Assembly (NCBI GenBank): GCA_965363675.1
Contig: CBDTTW010000024.1
Span: 1-24,111, forward strand
Direction of reading: 5' to 3'
Length of the DNA stretch: 24,111 nt
Source: CBDTTW01 sp965363675
Lineage (GTDB): Bacteria; Bacteroidota; Rhodothermia; Rhodothermales; DASSAV01
Shown: one piece after another, positions 1-7,619 of the stretch
Layout of the letters: each line of letters opens with the position of its first letter
Position numbering within the stretch: position 1 is the first letter of the stretch
Made by a program: the position numbers and the translations under genes
The notes under the pieces: generated by a model
What the model saw: the letters and a program-made list of their open reading frames with translations, nothing else
Databases searched by the model: none
What the model was told of the DNA's origin: nothing

Positions 1-130
1 CGCCGCCTACGTCGATGGGGTCCTCGGGGGTGCGCGGCGCGAACACGTCGCAGCCGCCGGCGGCTACGGCGGCGGCGAGGAGCAGGGCGCCGGCGAGGCG
101 GCGCAGCGCGGTCCGGCCGGGGGCGGCCAT
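1..130 (-). CDS. Lipoprotein, N-terminal part only (runs off window)
   Basis: An ATG at 130 on the minus strand opens a frame that continues to the window edge, giving 43 residues. The protein begins MAAPGRTALRRLAGALLLAA, which is a basic N-region followed by a hydrophobic stretch. It then has a lipobox AGGC at residues 23-26, so the mature protein would start at Cys26 and carry a lipid anchor. The residues after the cysteine are Pro/Asp-rich, like a flexible linker. The start lies 1 nt after the stop of the methyltransferase gene, so it is probably the next gene of the ispH operon. Too little is present to name a function. The lipobox is seen directly; export and lipidation are family knowledge. 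Confidence 0.7.
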   Translation of the reverse strand, partial: MAAPGRTALRRLAGALLLAAAVAAGGCDVFAPRTPEDPIDVGG

Positions 131-131
131 G

Positions 132-935
132 CTAGGAGCGGCCCTGCCGGCGCGCGCAGAGGATCAGCCGGGGCGAAGCCTCGCTCCAGGCCGATCCGCC
201 GTAGTCGCCGTAGACCTGGGCGATCTCCAGGCCGACCTCCCCGTACATCCGCTCGAAGTCGGCGCGGGCGATGAGGCTCACCGACTCGGTGAACGTTTGC
301 TCGCGGCCTTCCCGGCGCAGGGTGATGCGTTTGTTGACGCGGCCCTCGGCGATCCAGCGGCGCTGCTCCACCTCGAAGCCGGCCTCACGGCGCACGTCGA
401 GCGGCCGGAGCGTCGCCGCCACGTAGGGGGCGTTCAGGAAATCCTGGACGAACCAGCCGCCCGGCTGCACCGCCTGGGCGATGACGTGCAGGGCGCGCAG
501 GTTCTCGGCGGGGTCGGTGAAGTAGCCGAAGGCGGTGAACAGGTTCACGGCCCCGTCGAAGCAGCCTTCGCAGACGGGCGCGCGCATGTCCCCCACGCGG
601 AACGCGGCGGCGGCGCCGGCCTCGGCGGCCAGGCGCCGCGCCGTGGCGATGGCGACGGGCGAGAGGTCGATGCCGGTCACGCGGCAGCCGCGCCGGGCCA
701 GGGCTAGGGCGTGGCGGCCCCGCCCACAGGCCATGTCCAGCACGCGCGCGCCCGGCGCGGGGCGCACGGCGCGCACGATGAGGTCGATGAGGGCTTCGGC
801 TTCCCGCTCGTCGCGGTTGCGGTAGACCAGCTCGTACTCCTTGCGGTTGAACCACGACGCGTACCAGGGCGCATCGGCGGCCTCGGGGGGCGCGCCGTCC
901 ACGCAGGCGTCGGCGGTGGGGCAGTCGGGGCTCAT
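132..935 (-). CDS. Class I SAM-dependent methyltransferase
   Basis: This encodes 267 residues. Motif I is VLDMACGRGRHALALA (residues 65-80), followed by the acidic residue ending beta-2 in GIDLSP (88-93). A GDM motif (115-117) lies at the usual adenine-contact position, and VQPGGWFVQDFL (156-167) matches the post-motif III strand. The N-terminus (WYASWFNRKEYELVYRNRDE, 24-43) resembles the lid helix of small-molecule or uncharacterised methyltransferases of the Methyltransf_25/11 group. The ATG at 935 was chosen because it overlaps the ispH stop as ATGA, which suggests translational coupling. The same frame stays open further upstream, but that part lies inside ispH and reads as low-complexity Arg/Pro sequence. 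The substrate cannot be inferred. Confidence 0.88.
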   Translation of the reverse strand: MSPDCPTADACVDGAPPEAADAPWYASWFNRKEYELVYRNRDEREAEALIDLIVRAVRPAPGARVLDMACGRGRHALALARRGCRVTGIDLSPVAIATARRLAAEAGAAAAFRVGDMRAPVCEGCFDGAVNLFTAFGYFTDPAENLRALHVIAQAVQPGGWFVQDFLNAPYVAATLRPLDVRREAGFEVEQRRWIAEGRVNKRITLRREGREQTFTESVSLIARADFERMYGEVGLEIAQVYGDYGGSAWSEASPRLILCARRQGRS

Positions 936-2173
936 GAGGGCATCGGGGCAAGGTCGGGAAGGTCCGCCAGCGCTTCGGCGGGGGTGCGCGCGCCGGGGAA
1001 AAACGCCAGCATCCGCACCAGCACCTCCTCCAGAAGGGCGTCGGGGCAGGATGCGCCGGCGGTCAGCACTACGTCGAGCGGGCGGCGGGCAGGCAGCCAG
1101 CCGGTGGTGTCGCGCGCGGCGGCGGCGTGCAGATCGAAGTGGTGGATCGTCTCGGCCGAGCGGATATCGGCGGCGTCGCGGATGAAGTACGTCGGGAAAT
1201 GCGCCTCGCAGAGTTCGACGAGGTGGCTCGTGTTGGACGAGTTGAAGCCGCCGACGACAAGGGCCAAATTCGCCCCGGCTTCGATGAGCGCGAGGGTGGC
1301 GGTCTGGTTTTCGTTGGTGGCGTAGCAGAGCGTGTCGGTGGTATCGGCGAAGCGCTCGGCGGCGCCCTCGGCGCCGTAGCGTTCGGCGACGGCCGCCCGG
1401 AGGCGCTCGGCGATGGCGGCCGTCTCGGAGGCCAGCATCGTCGTCTGGTTCACGACGCCGATGCGCGCCAGGTCGCGCGCGGGGTCGAAACCCTCGGAAT
1501 AGCAGCCCGCGAACCACACGTAGAAGGCTTCCGGGCCGGCCTCGCCCCGGATGACGGCGGCCAGGCGCTCGGCTTCGCCCAGGTCGCGCACAACGACGAC
1601 GGGCGCGCCTTGCCGGGCGTGCGAGAACGTGGCGCGCGTCTCCTCATGGGTGCGCTTGCCGTGCAGCACGATGGTATAATCCTGCGCTCCGATCTGCGCG
1701 CTGCGCTTCCAGACGCGCTCGACGAACGGGCACGTCGTGTCGTAGCGACGCGTATCGATGCCGCGCCGCTCCAGATCGGCCTGCACCTCGACCGAGACGC
1801 CGAAGGCCGGCACGATCACCACGTCCTCGGGCGAGAGCGCGTCGAAGGGGATGAGCTGCTCGCCCGAGGTCGAGCGCAGAAACCGCACGCCCCGCCCCTG
1901 AAGGTCGGCGTTGACGTGGGCGTTGTGGATCATCTCGGAGAGCAGGAACACGCGCCGCCCGGCGGCCTCCTCCAGGGCGCGGTAGGCGATCTCGACGGCC
2001 TGCTCGACGCCGTAGCAAAAGCCGAAATGGCGCGCCAGCTTGAAGCGCACCGGCCCGAAGTCGAGCGTCGTCGGGCTGAAGTCGCGCTTGCGGGGGTCGG
2101 TCAGCTTGCGGGCCGCCTTGACCCGCGCAATGACATCGCTGCGGTAAAACGTGGGGACTTCAAACTGCCGCAT
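932..2173 (-). CDS. ispH: 4-hydroxy-3-methylbut-2-enyl diphosphate reductase (IspH/LytB)
   Basis: IspH catalyses the last step of the MEP pathway, reducing HMBPP to IPP and DMAPP with a [4Fe-4S] cluster. The three cluster cysteines are visible as C53 (HFGFCYGVEQAV), C148 (TTCPFVERVW) and C283 (DTLCYATNENQ). Substrate-binding elements include H83 (EMIHNAHVN), the histidines in VLHGKRTHEET (169-178), TNENQT (286-291) and GGFNSSNTSHL (308-318). At 413 residues it is much longer than the 316-residue E. coli enzyme and looks like the long cyanobacterial/plant-type form, with about 45 residues before the first cluster motif. It is the first gene of an ispH-methyltransferase-lipoprotein run. It lies 60 nt after tgt. 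Confidence 0.95.
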   Translation of the reverse strand: MRQFEVPTFYRSDVIARVKAARKLTDPRKRDFSPTTLDFGPVRFKLARHFGFCYGVEQAVEIAYRALEEAAGRRVFLLSEMIHNAHVNADLQGRGVRFLRSTSGEQLIPFDALSPEDVVIVPAFGVSVEVQADLERRGIDTRRYDTTCPFVERVWKRSAQIGAQDYTIVLHGKRTHEETRATFSHARQGAPVVVVRDLGEAERLAAVIRGEAGPEAFYVWFAGCYSEGFDPARDLARIGVVNQTTMLASETAAIAERLRAAVAERYGAEGAAERFADTTDTLCYATNENQTATLALIEAGANLALVVGGFNSSNTSHLVELCEAHFPTYFIRDAADIRSAETIHHFDLHAAAARDTTGWLPARRPLDVVLTAGASCPDALLEEVLVRMLAFFPGARTPAEALADLPDLAPMPS

Positions 2174-2233
2174 AAGGGGTTGGGGGTAGGGCGGAGGTCT
2201 AGCCGGATGTAACGCCCACCGCCGCCGCCGGTT

Positions 2234-3364
2234 CTAAAGGCGCCGCGAGACGCGCGGGGTCATCTCGGCCCGCCACGCCGCAAAGCGCTCCTGCCGCAGC
2301 GCCGCGCGCGCCTCCTGCATGAGCCACAGGTAGAAGCCGAGGTTTTGCAGCGAGGCGATCTGCAACCCCAGGATCTCGCCCGAGAGGAACAGATGCCGCA
2401 GGTAAGCCTTGGTAAACGCCTGCGAGGCGTAGCGCTCCAGGCCGGGGTCCACGGGCGAGAAGTCGGCGGCCCACTTCCGGTTGCGGATGTTGATGATGCC
2501 CTCGGTCGTGAAGAGCATACCGTTGCGGCCGTTGCGCGTGGGCATGACGCAGTCGAACATGTCCACGCCGCGCGCGATGTTCTCGATGAGGTTGGCCGGC
2601 GTCCCGACGCCCATCAGGTAGCGCGGGCGCGCGGCGGGCAGCACCTCCGTTACGACCTCGACCATGGCGTACATCTGCTCGGCCGGCTCGCCGACCGAGA
2701 GGCCGCCGATGGCATAGCCGGGAAAGTCCATCTCGACGAGCCGTTCGGCCGACTCGCGGCGCAGCTCGGGGTATACGACGCCCTGCACAATCGGGAACAG
2801 CGCCTGGTGGTGGCCGTAGCGCCCCTCGGTTTCGGCGAAGCGCTGCTTGCACCGGGCCGCCCACCGCATCGTGAGCGCGTTCGAGCGCCGGGCGTACTCC
2901 AGCGTAGCCTCGCCGGGGGGGCACTCGTCGAGCGCCATCATGATGTCCGAGCCGATGCTGCGCTGCATGTCCACGACCGACTCGGGCGTAAAGAGGTGGC
3001 GCGAACCGTCGATGTGGGATTGGAAGCGCACGCCCTCCTCGGTGATTTTGCGCCGGGCCGCGAGCGAGAACACCTGGTAGCCGCCCGAGTCGGTGAGGAT
3101 AGGGCCGGGCCAGCCCATGAACCGGTGCAGGCCGCGCGCCTGTTCGAGCAGGGCCGCCCCCGGCCGCAGGTACAGGTGGTAGGTGTTGCCGAGGATGATC
3201 TGCGCCCGCACGTCGGCCAGCAGCTCGCGCGGCTGGACCGCCTTGACGCTGCCGACGGTGCCGACGGGCATGAAGATCGGCGTGTCGATGTGGCCGTGGT
3301 CCGTGTCGATGCGGCCGAGCCGGGCGCGCGTCTCCCGGTCGGTATACTCCAGCGTGAACTGCAT
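2234..3364 (-). CDS. tgt: Queuine/preQ1 tRNA-ribosyltransferase (Tgt), zinc ligands absent
   Basis: Tgt exchanges guanine 34 in GUN anticodons for preQ1. At 376 residues it is almost the same length as E. coli Tgt (375). The base-recognition motif DSGGYQVFS (92-100) carries D92, which corresponds to E. coli D89. GGLSVGE (220-226) and the nucleophile D271 in MFDCVMPTRNGRNG (269-282) are also intact. The C-terminal zinc site (C-x-C-x2-C plus H in canonical enzymes) is not present: the segment reads DPGLERYASQAFTKAYLRHL (306-325), and the usual IHNL histidine is Q340 (SLQNLGFYLW). ATG 3364 was chosen because the sequence before it, though open, belongs to the upstream gene read out of frame. The start is 14 nt after the AI-2E gene stop, so co-transcription is likely. 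Confidence 0.95.
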   Translation of the reverse strand: MQFTLEYTDRETRARLGRIDTDHGHIDTPIFMPVGTVGSVKAVQPRELLADVRAQIILGNTYHLYLRPGAALLEQARGLHRFMGWPGPILTDSGGYQVFSLAARRKITEEGVRFQSHIDGSRHLFTPESVVDMQRSIGSDIMMALDECPPGEATLEYARRSNALTMRWAARCKQRFAETEGRYGHHQALFPIVQGVVYPELRRESAERLVEMDFPGYAIGGLSVGEPAEQMYAMVEVVTEVLPAARPRYLMGVGTPANLIENIARGVDMFDCVMPTRNGRNGMLFTTEGIINIRNRKWAADFSPVDPGLERYASQAFTKAYLRHLFLSGEILGLQIASLQNLGFYLWLMQEARAALRQERFAAWRAEMTPRVSRRL

Positions 3365-3378
3365 GGGGCGCGGGGGAA

Positions 3379-4791
3379 TCAGTCGGAGGGAAGCGCGGAA
3401 GATACGCCGGTTCCGTCCTGATCGGGCGCCTCGGGCGCGACGCGGCCCTGGCCGCCCCGGCGGCGGCGCCCGAAGGGCCACGAGGCGGCTGCGGGCCGCC
3501 GCCGGGGCGGAGGCCCCTCGGGCTCCCCCAGCTCCAGGGTGAGCTGGCTCCGGTAGGCTTTGTAGAACGTCATGGCAAGCGCCGTCACCGGCACGGCGAT
3601 CAGCAGCCCGAAGAGCCCCATCAGGTAGCCGAAGGCGAGCAGCGAGAGCAGGATCAGCACGGGGTGCAGCCCCACATGGCTGCTCAGAATCTTGGGCGTG
3701 AGCACGGCGGACTCCAGGATCGACTGCCCCAGCAGCGTGGCAAACACGATCAGCGCGTCGATGAACCACGGGTCGCCGAAGACGGCGGCGATCGAGATGC
3801 CGATGACGTTGGTGATGATGGCCCCCAGGTTGGGGATCATGTTGAGCAGGCCGGTCAAGAGCCCGATGAGCAGGGCGAACGGCACGTCGAAGAGGACCAG
3901 CACTACGGAGACGTTGAAGGCGGCGATGGCGCTGATGATGATTTGGCCGCGCAGGTAGTTGCCCACCACGTCGCCCGCCTTGGAGAGGTATTCGCGGTCG
4001 CCGCCGAAGGTCGGAAACAGCTCGACGAGCCGGCGGGTGATGAACGGGTAATCCTTGAGCGTATAGTAGAGGATGACGGGGATGAGCGCCAGCGTCGTGA
4101 TGAGCCCGATCACCGAGCCGGCCACGCCGAGCACGCGCTGTACGACCCGGGGGATGACGGCGCCCGCCTGTCCGGCCTGCGCCTCCAGGGAGGCGGTGAG
4201 CTGGTCGATGAGCGCCTGCTTTTTGATGATGCCGCTTTTCTCGATCTGGTCCAGGATGGGCGCGTGCTGAAGCCACTGGTTGAGGTGGGCGGCGCTGCCG
4301 AAGATGCGCGCGGCGAGGTCTTCGAGCTGCCCGAGCACCTTCGGGGCCAGCAGCAGGATCAGCAAGGCAAAGGCCCCCACCACGAGCAGCGTCACGGCCA
4401 TTGCCGAGAGGCTGCGGGGGATGCGGAAGCGTTCGCGGGCCGCTTCTAGGAGCGGGTCGAAAAGGTAAGCCAGCAGGTAGATGAAGGCGAACAGGGCCAG
4501 CACGTCGCCCAGGCGGCTCGCAAACCAGATCAGCATCAGGAAGCCGCCGGCCAGCAGCAGCGAGCGCACGTTGGCCTGGCGGCGCAGCGGCCAGAGCAGA
4601 ATCGTCCCGGCGGCGGCGATGAGCGGCGGGTTGAGAAAGTGCTTCTCGCCCGGCGCCGTGCGCATCTCGAAGAGCAGCATCAGGAACAGGAAAAGCCCGC
4701 CCACCATGAGCGTCGTTTCAAAGGCCGTCTCGCGGTGGACGAGGGCCTTGCGCGGCCCCGAGGCGGCGCCCTGAAGCTCTTCCGGCGGCAT
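3379..4791 (-). CDS. AI-2E family membrane transporter/permease
   Basis: This 470-residue polytopic inner-membrane protein is of the AI-2E family (the group of TqsA, YdiK and PerM). Hydrophobic segments lie at about 28-42, 55-68, 77-92, 97-111, 130-150, 222-245, 284-302, 306-338, 343-363 and 376-410. The family hallmark region is present: DYPFITRRLVELFP (247-260), a GNYLRGQ segment (277-283), MIPNLGAII (318-326) and LTPKILSSHVGLHPV (364-378). The C-terminal ~50 residues form a Pro/Arg-rich, probably cytoplasmic tail. Members of the family have been linked to autoinducer export, ion antiport or cell shape, so the substrate here is unknown. It starts 4 nt after mlaD, inside the mla block. Confidence 0.9.
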   Translation of the reverse strand: MPPEELQGAASGPRKALVHRETAFETTLMVGGLFLFLMLLFEMRTAPGEKHFLNPPLIAAAGTILLWPLRRQANVRSLLLAGGFLMLIWFASRLGDVLALFAFIYLLAYLFDPLLEAARERFRIPRSLSAMAVTLLVVGAFALLILLLAPKVLGQLEDLAARIFGSAAHLNQWLQHAPILDQIEKSGIIKKQALIDQLTASLEAQAGQAGAVIPRVVQRVLGVAGSVIGLITTLALIPVILYYTLKDYPFITRRLVELFPTFGGDREYLSKAGDVVGNYLRGQIIISAIAAFNVSVVLVLFDVPFALLIGLLTGLLNMIPNLGAIITNVIGISIAAVFGDPWFIDALIVFATLLGQSILESAVLTPKILSSHVGLHPVLILLSLLAFGYLMGLFGLLIAVPVTALAMTFYKAYRSQLTLELGEPEGPPPRRRPAAASWPFGRRRRGGQGRVAPEAPDQDGTGVSSALPSD

Positions 4792-4795
4792 GGGC

Positions 4796-5884
4796 TTAGC
4801 GGCCCGGCGCCGGCTGGAGCGCAGGAGCCGCCGTGACGCCCGTCGAGTCGGCGGCGCGGGTCTCTTCGGCGTCCTTCAGGCGGTTTTCCCATTCGAGCAG
4901 CTCGCGCTGCCGCGCTTCGAGCTTCTTGTAGCTCTGCTCGATGGCGCGCTCGCGGATGTCGAACTCGGCGCGCTCCATGAAGCCGCGCTCCTCGTAGTAG
5001 CGCTTGAACAGAAAGTTGTGCTTGAGCGCTTCCATGTTTTCCGAGAACCGGTACATGCCCAGGGCGCCCCAGTTGGCCGCGTTCTCGGCGCTGCTCGTGA
5101 TGGCGCGCAAATCCGTCGAGATGCCGAGCAGCGTATCCGAGGTCGCCAGAAGCTGGTTGTATACGCCCGGGTCGTTGAGCATGCGGGCCAGGGTGCCCTC
5201 GCCCTGGTCGATCTTGAGCAGGATCGACTGAAGGCCCTGCGTAGCCTCGCCGGCCAGCCCCACGAGCGCCTCGGCGTTGTTGCCGAGGGTGCTCATCACG
5301 CGCTGCGTCTCGTCGGTCGTGGCGACGAAGCTGTTGTAGAGCGCCGGGTCGTAGACGAGCTTGCCGATGGTGCCCTCGCCGGCCTGCACGTCGCGCATGA
5401 TGGTCTCGAAGGTCATGGCGGCCTGCTCGAAGCGCTGCACCGAGGCCATGGCGCGGTCGGCCACGTCGAACGGGTCGAACGGGTCCGTGCCGGCGATGTA
5501 GTCGTTCTCCTTGATGCCCGCCGAGACGCGCGCATCGGAGTTGTTGACGAGCACGACGATCTGGTTGCCCACCAGGCCGTCGGTCTTGATCTGCGCCTGG
5601 GTGCTCTGCCGGATCAGGTGGCGCGCTTCCTGCCGGATCGCCATGCTGACGATGATCTTGCCGCCCGGCTCGTCCGGCAGGGCCACCGACTCGACGCGGC
5701 CCACGTTGACGCCCTGGAACTGCACGGCCGCCCCCGACTGGAGCCCGGCCACGCTGCCGAAGCGTGAGCGGATGAAGAACGTATCGCTGAAGAGGAACGA
5801 CCGGTTTGCAATGGCAAACAGGGCGATGAAGAACAGGGCGATGCCCGCCATGACGAGCAGTCCTACGCGAGCTTGACGCGACAT
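4796..5884 (-). CDS. mlaD: MlaD/MCE-domain lipid-binding protein with C-terminal coiled coil
   Basis: This is the substrate-binding MCE subunit of an ABC lipid transporter. A single N-terminal membrane helix (about 7-27) anchors it in the inner membrane. The MCE domain follows (about 35-115), with the typical GLQSGAAVQFQGVNVGRV (48-65) and TDGLVGNQIV (101-110). At 362 residues it is about twice the size of E. coli MlaD (183). The extra length holds two copies of a GEGT...D..xYN..LATTDxT repeat starting at 169 and 228, followed by a Glu/Arg/Lys-rich coiled-coil tail (about 295-342). It follows mlaE and mlaF but is separated from mlaF by 71 nt. No MlaC or STAS-domain MlaB gene is present in the window. 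The direction of lipid flow is not decided by sequence. Confidence 0.9.
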   Translation of the reverse strand: MSRQARVGLLVMAGIALFFIALFAIANRSFLFSDTFFIRSRFGSVAGLQSGAAVQFQGVNVGRVESVALPDEPGGKIIVSMAIRQEARHLIRQSTQAQIKTDGLVGNQIVVLVNNSDARVSAGIKENDYIAGTDPFDPFDVADRAMASVQRFEQAAMTFETIMRDVQAGEGTIGKLVYDPALYNSFVATTDETQRVMSTLGNNAEALVGLAGEATQGLQSILLKIDQGEGTLARMLNDPGVYNQLLATSDTLLGISTDLRAITSSAENAANWGALGMYRFSENMEALKHNFLFKRYYEERGFMERAEFDIRERAIEQSYKKLEARQRELLEWENRLKDAEETRAADSTGVTAAPALQPAPGR

Positions 5885-5955
5885 ACAGGTGCACCGGTTG
5901 ACAAATCAGGCCGCCGGGCCGAGCAGCGGAGGCGACCGTCCGCGATTTTGAACAG

Positions 5956-6702
5956 TCAGTTCCCGAAGAAGTTGCGCAGCTCCGGATGGGGGCTTGCTTC
6001 GAGGTCGGCCAGCGACCCCTCGGCTACGAACTCGCCCTCGGAAAGGAAGTACACGTAATCCGCGATGAGTTCGGCGCAGAGCAAGTCGTGCGTAATGGCG
6101 ATGGAGGTGATGCCGCGCTCGTCGCGCAGGCGCACGATCAGGTCGGAGACGACGCGGACGGAAACGGGGTCCAGGCCGGTCGTGGGCTCGTCGTAGAGCA
6201 TCACCTGCGGCGCCAGGATCACCGAGCGCGCCAGGGCGATGCGCTTGCGCTGCCCCCCGGAAAGCTCGGCGGGGAACTGCTTCGAGGTCTCGGTCAGGTT
6301 CACCCAGTCGAGCGCCTCCATGATGCGGTCCTTGCGCTCGGCCTTGTTGAGCGAGGTGTGGCGGTTCAGGATGAACTCGATGTTCTGGTAGACGTTCATC
6401 GAGTCGAAGAGCGCGCCGCCCTGGAACAGGTAGCCGATGTTGAGGCGCATCTTGTCCAGCTCGTCGCCCCGAAGCTGGTCCATGCGGCGGCCGGCGACCC
6501 ACACTTCGCCCTGGTCGGGCGTGAGCAGTTGCACGATGTGCTTGATGAGCACGCTTTTGCCCGTGCCCGAGCCGCCCATGACTACGGCCGAGATGCCCTT
6601 CGGCACGGCCATCGTCACGCCCTGCAACACGACCTTTTCGCCGAAGCGTTTGTGCACGCCCCGCAGTTCGATCATCGGGTCGGCGGAAGGGGCCTCGGTC
6701 AT
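5956..6702 (-). CDS. mlaF: MlaF, ATPase of MCE/Mla ABC lipid transporter
   Basis: This is a 248-residue ABC ATPase. Walker A is GGSGTGKS (43-50), the Q-loop is Q94 (YLFQGGALFDSMNVYQNI), the signature is LSGGQRKR (147-154), Walker B is VMLYDEP (167-173) and the switch histidine is H205. LFQGGALFDSM after the Q-loop and DEPTTGLDPV are typical of MlaF/Ttg2A rather than of other ABC ATPases. ATG 6702 overlaps the stop of mlaE by 4 nt (ATGA), indicating coupled translation with its permease partner. The frame is open far upstream of this start, but that part overlaps mlaE and tamB and is not coding. The tail RNFFGN ends near the usual length; I did not see the long C-terminal handshake extension of E. 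coli MlaF. Confidence 0.96.
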   Translation of the reverse strand: MTEAPSADPMIELRGVHKRFGEKVVLQGVTMAVPKGISAVVMGGSGTGKSVLIKHIVQLLTPDQGEVWVAGRRMDQLRGDELDKMRLNIGYLFQGGALFDSMNVYQNIEFILNRHTSLNKAERKDRIMEALDWVNLTETSKQFPAELSGGQRKRIALARSVILAPQVMLYDEPTTGLDPVSVRVVSDLIVRLRDERGITSIAITHDLLCAELIADYVYFLSEGEFVAEGSLADLEASPHPELRNFFGN

Positions 6703-7493
6703 ATCGATCCGAAAAACATGAGCGATACGCGCACCACCACCACGTCCGCCAGAAAGATGAGCAGCGACGAGACGACGACGGACTGCATGGCGGCCTGCCC
6801 CACCTCGCGGGTGCCGCCGCGCACCGTGAACCCGAGGAAGCAGCTCACGATGCCTACGATGAAGCCGAAAAGGCTCGTCTTGAGGGTGTCCACGATCAGA
6901 TCCGAGAAGCGCAGCGCCTCGAACGCCGTGCTGATGTAGATGCGGTAGTCCATGTCGGCCGAGAGCACCGATTCGAGGTAGCCGCCGGTCATGGCGACCA
7001 TGTCGGTCCAGATGGTGAGCACCGGAAAGATGATCGAGCAGGAGAGCACGCGCGTGATGACGAGGTAGTGGAACGGCTTGAGGGCCGTCACCTCCAGGGC
7101 GTCGATCTGCTCGGTCACGCGCATCGAGCCGATCTCGGCGCCGATGCCGGCCCCGAGCCGGCCGGCCAGCACGAGCGAGGTGATGACCGGGCCGATCTCC
7201 TTGAACACCGAGAGCGCCAGCATGCTCGGCAGGACGGCCTCGGCGCCGAAGCGGGCAAGCGTGCCCCGGCTTTGCATCGCCAGGACGATGCCGATCGCCA
7301 TGCCGGTCACGGTCACGAGGAGCAGGCTGCGGCTGCCGGCCTCGTCCATCTGGTTGATGAGTTCGCGGCCCTCGAAGGGGCGGCGCCAGACCCGCCGCAG
7401 AAACTCGCCGATGAACATGGCGAATTCCCCGATGCGCGTCAGCATGACCTGGCCGAGTCCCGCGTCGCGGTGAAGAACGCTGCGAAACTGCAT
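6699..7493 (-). CDS. mlaE: MlaE, permease of MCE/Mla ABC lipid transporter
   Basis: This 264-residue integral membrane protein is of the MlaE/YrbE permease family. It has an amphipathic N-terminal part (about 20-45) and hydrophobic segments at about 56-75, 95-115, 145-175, 200-225 and 238-260. The signature segment EIGSMRVTEQIDALE (120-134), which contacts the ATPase, is fully recognisable. KPFHYLVITRVLSC (139-152) is also typical. An alternative start at Met17 would give a length closer to that of other family members; ATG 7493 is the first in-frame choice. This is the first gene of the mlaE-mlaF-mlaD-AI2E-tgt run and lies 126 nt after the tamB stop, beyond a strong inverted repeat, so it may have its own promoter. 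Confidence 0.95.
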   Translation of the reverse strand: MQFRSVLHRDAGLGQVMLTRIGEFAMFIGEFLRRVWRRPFEGRELINQMDEAGSRSLLLVTVTGMAIGIVLAMQSRGTLARFGAEAVLPSMLALSVFKEIGPVITSLVLAGRLGAGIGAEIGSMRVTEQIDALEVTALKPFHYLVITRVLSCSIIFPVLTIWTDMVAMTGGYLESVLSADMDYRIYISTAFEALRFSDLIVDTLKTSLFGFIVGIVSCFLGFTVRGGTREVGQAAMQSVVVSSLLIFLADVVVVRVSLMFFGSI

Positions 7494-7529
7494 GGCGGGG
7501 TGTAGGCGAGGGTGGCGGGTCGAGGCGGC

Positions 7530-7557
7530 GCGGCGGTGCGCCGCCGCATACAGTATA
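7530..7557 (-). promoter_or_regulatory. Possible mlaE promoter (-10 like) and small hairpin
   Basis: On the minus strand a TATACT box (plus 7552-7557) lies about 58 nt before the mlaE ATG and matches the sigma-70 -10 consensus at five of six positions. It sits in the 9-bp palindrome ATACAGTAT (7548-7556). No good -35 is seen at the right spacing. A 7-bp stem with a 4-nt loop (7530-7547) would fall in the leader. The call rests on one box and on position only. Confidence 0.25.
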
Positions 7558-7566
7558 CGGCGGCCG

Positions 7567-7617
7567 GAGCGCCGGCGGCGCGCCCCGGCAAGGGCAAATC
7601 CAGCGCCGCCGGCGCTC
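7567..7617 (-). terminator. Perfect 15-bp inverted repeat just after tamB
   Basis: Positions 7567-7581 (gagcgccggcggcgc) are exactly complementary to 7603-7617, with a 21-nt loop. The stem starts 2 nt beyond the tamB stop codon. It is followed downstream on the minus strand by no clear T-run, so it is either a factor-assisted terminator or a 3'-end stabilising hairpin. Its position suggests that tamB ends one transcript and mlaE begins another. Confidence 0.5.
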
Positions 7618-7619
7618 GT

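Noticed and set aside
132..1517. Apparent 461-codon frame for the methyltransferase
   Set aside because: Codons upstream of 935 overlap ispH and read as Arg-rich low complexity; the start at 935 couples to the ispH stop.
2234..4276. Apparent 680-codon frame joining extra sequence to Tgt
   Set aside because: The part upstream of 3364 is Arg/Pro-rich low complexity lying inside the AI-2E gene in another frame; conserved Tgt sequence begins exactly at the ATG at 3364.
3364..4791. Quorum-sensing role for the AI-2E gene
   Set aside because: The family name reflects one member; there is no luxS or sensor gene nearby, and most members have other or unknown roles.
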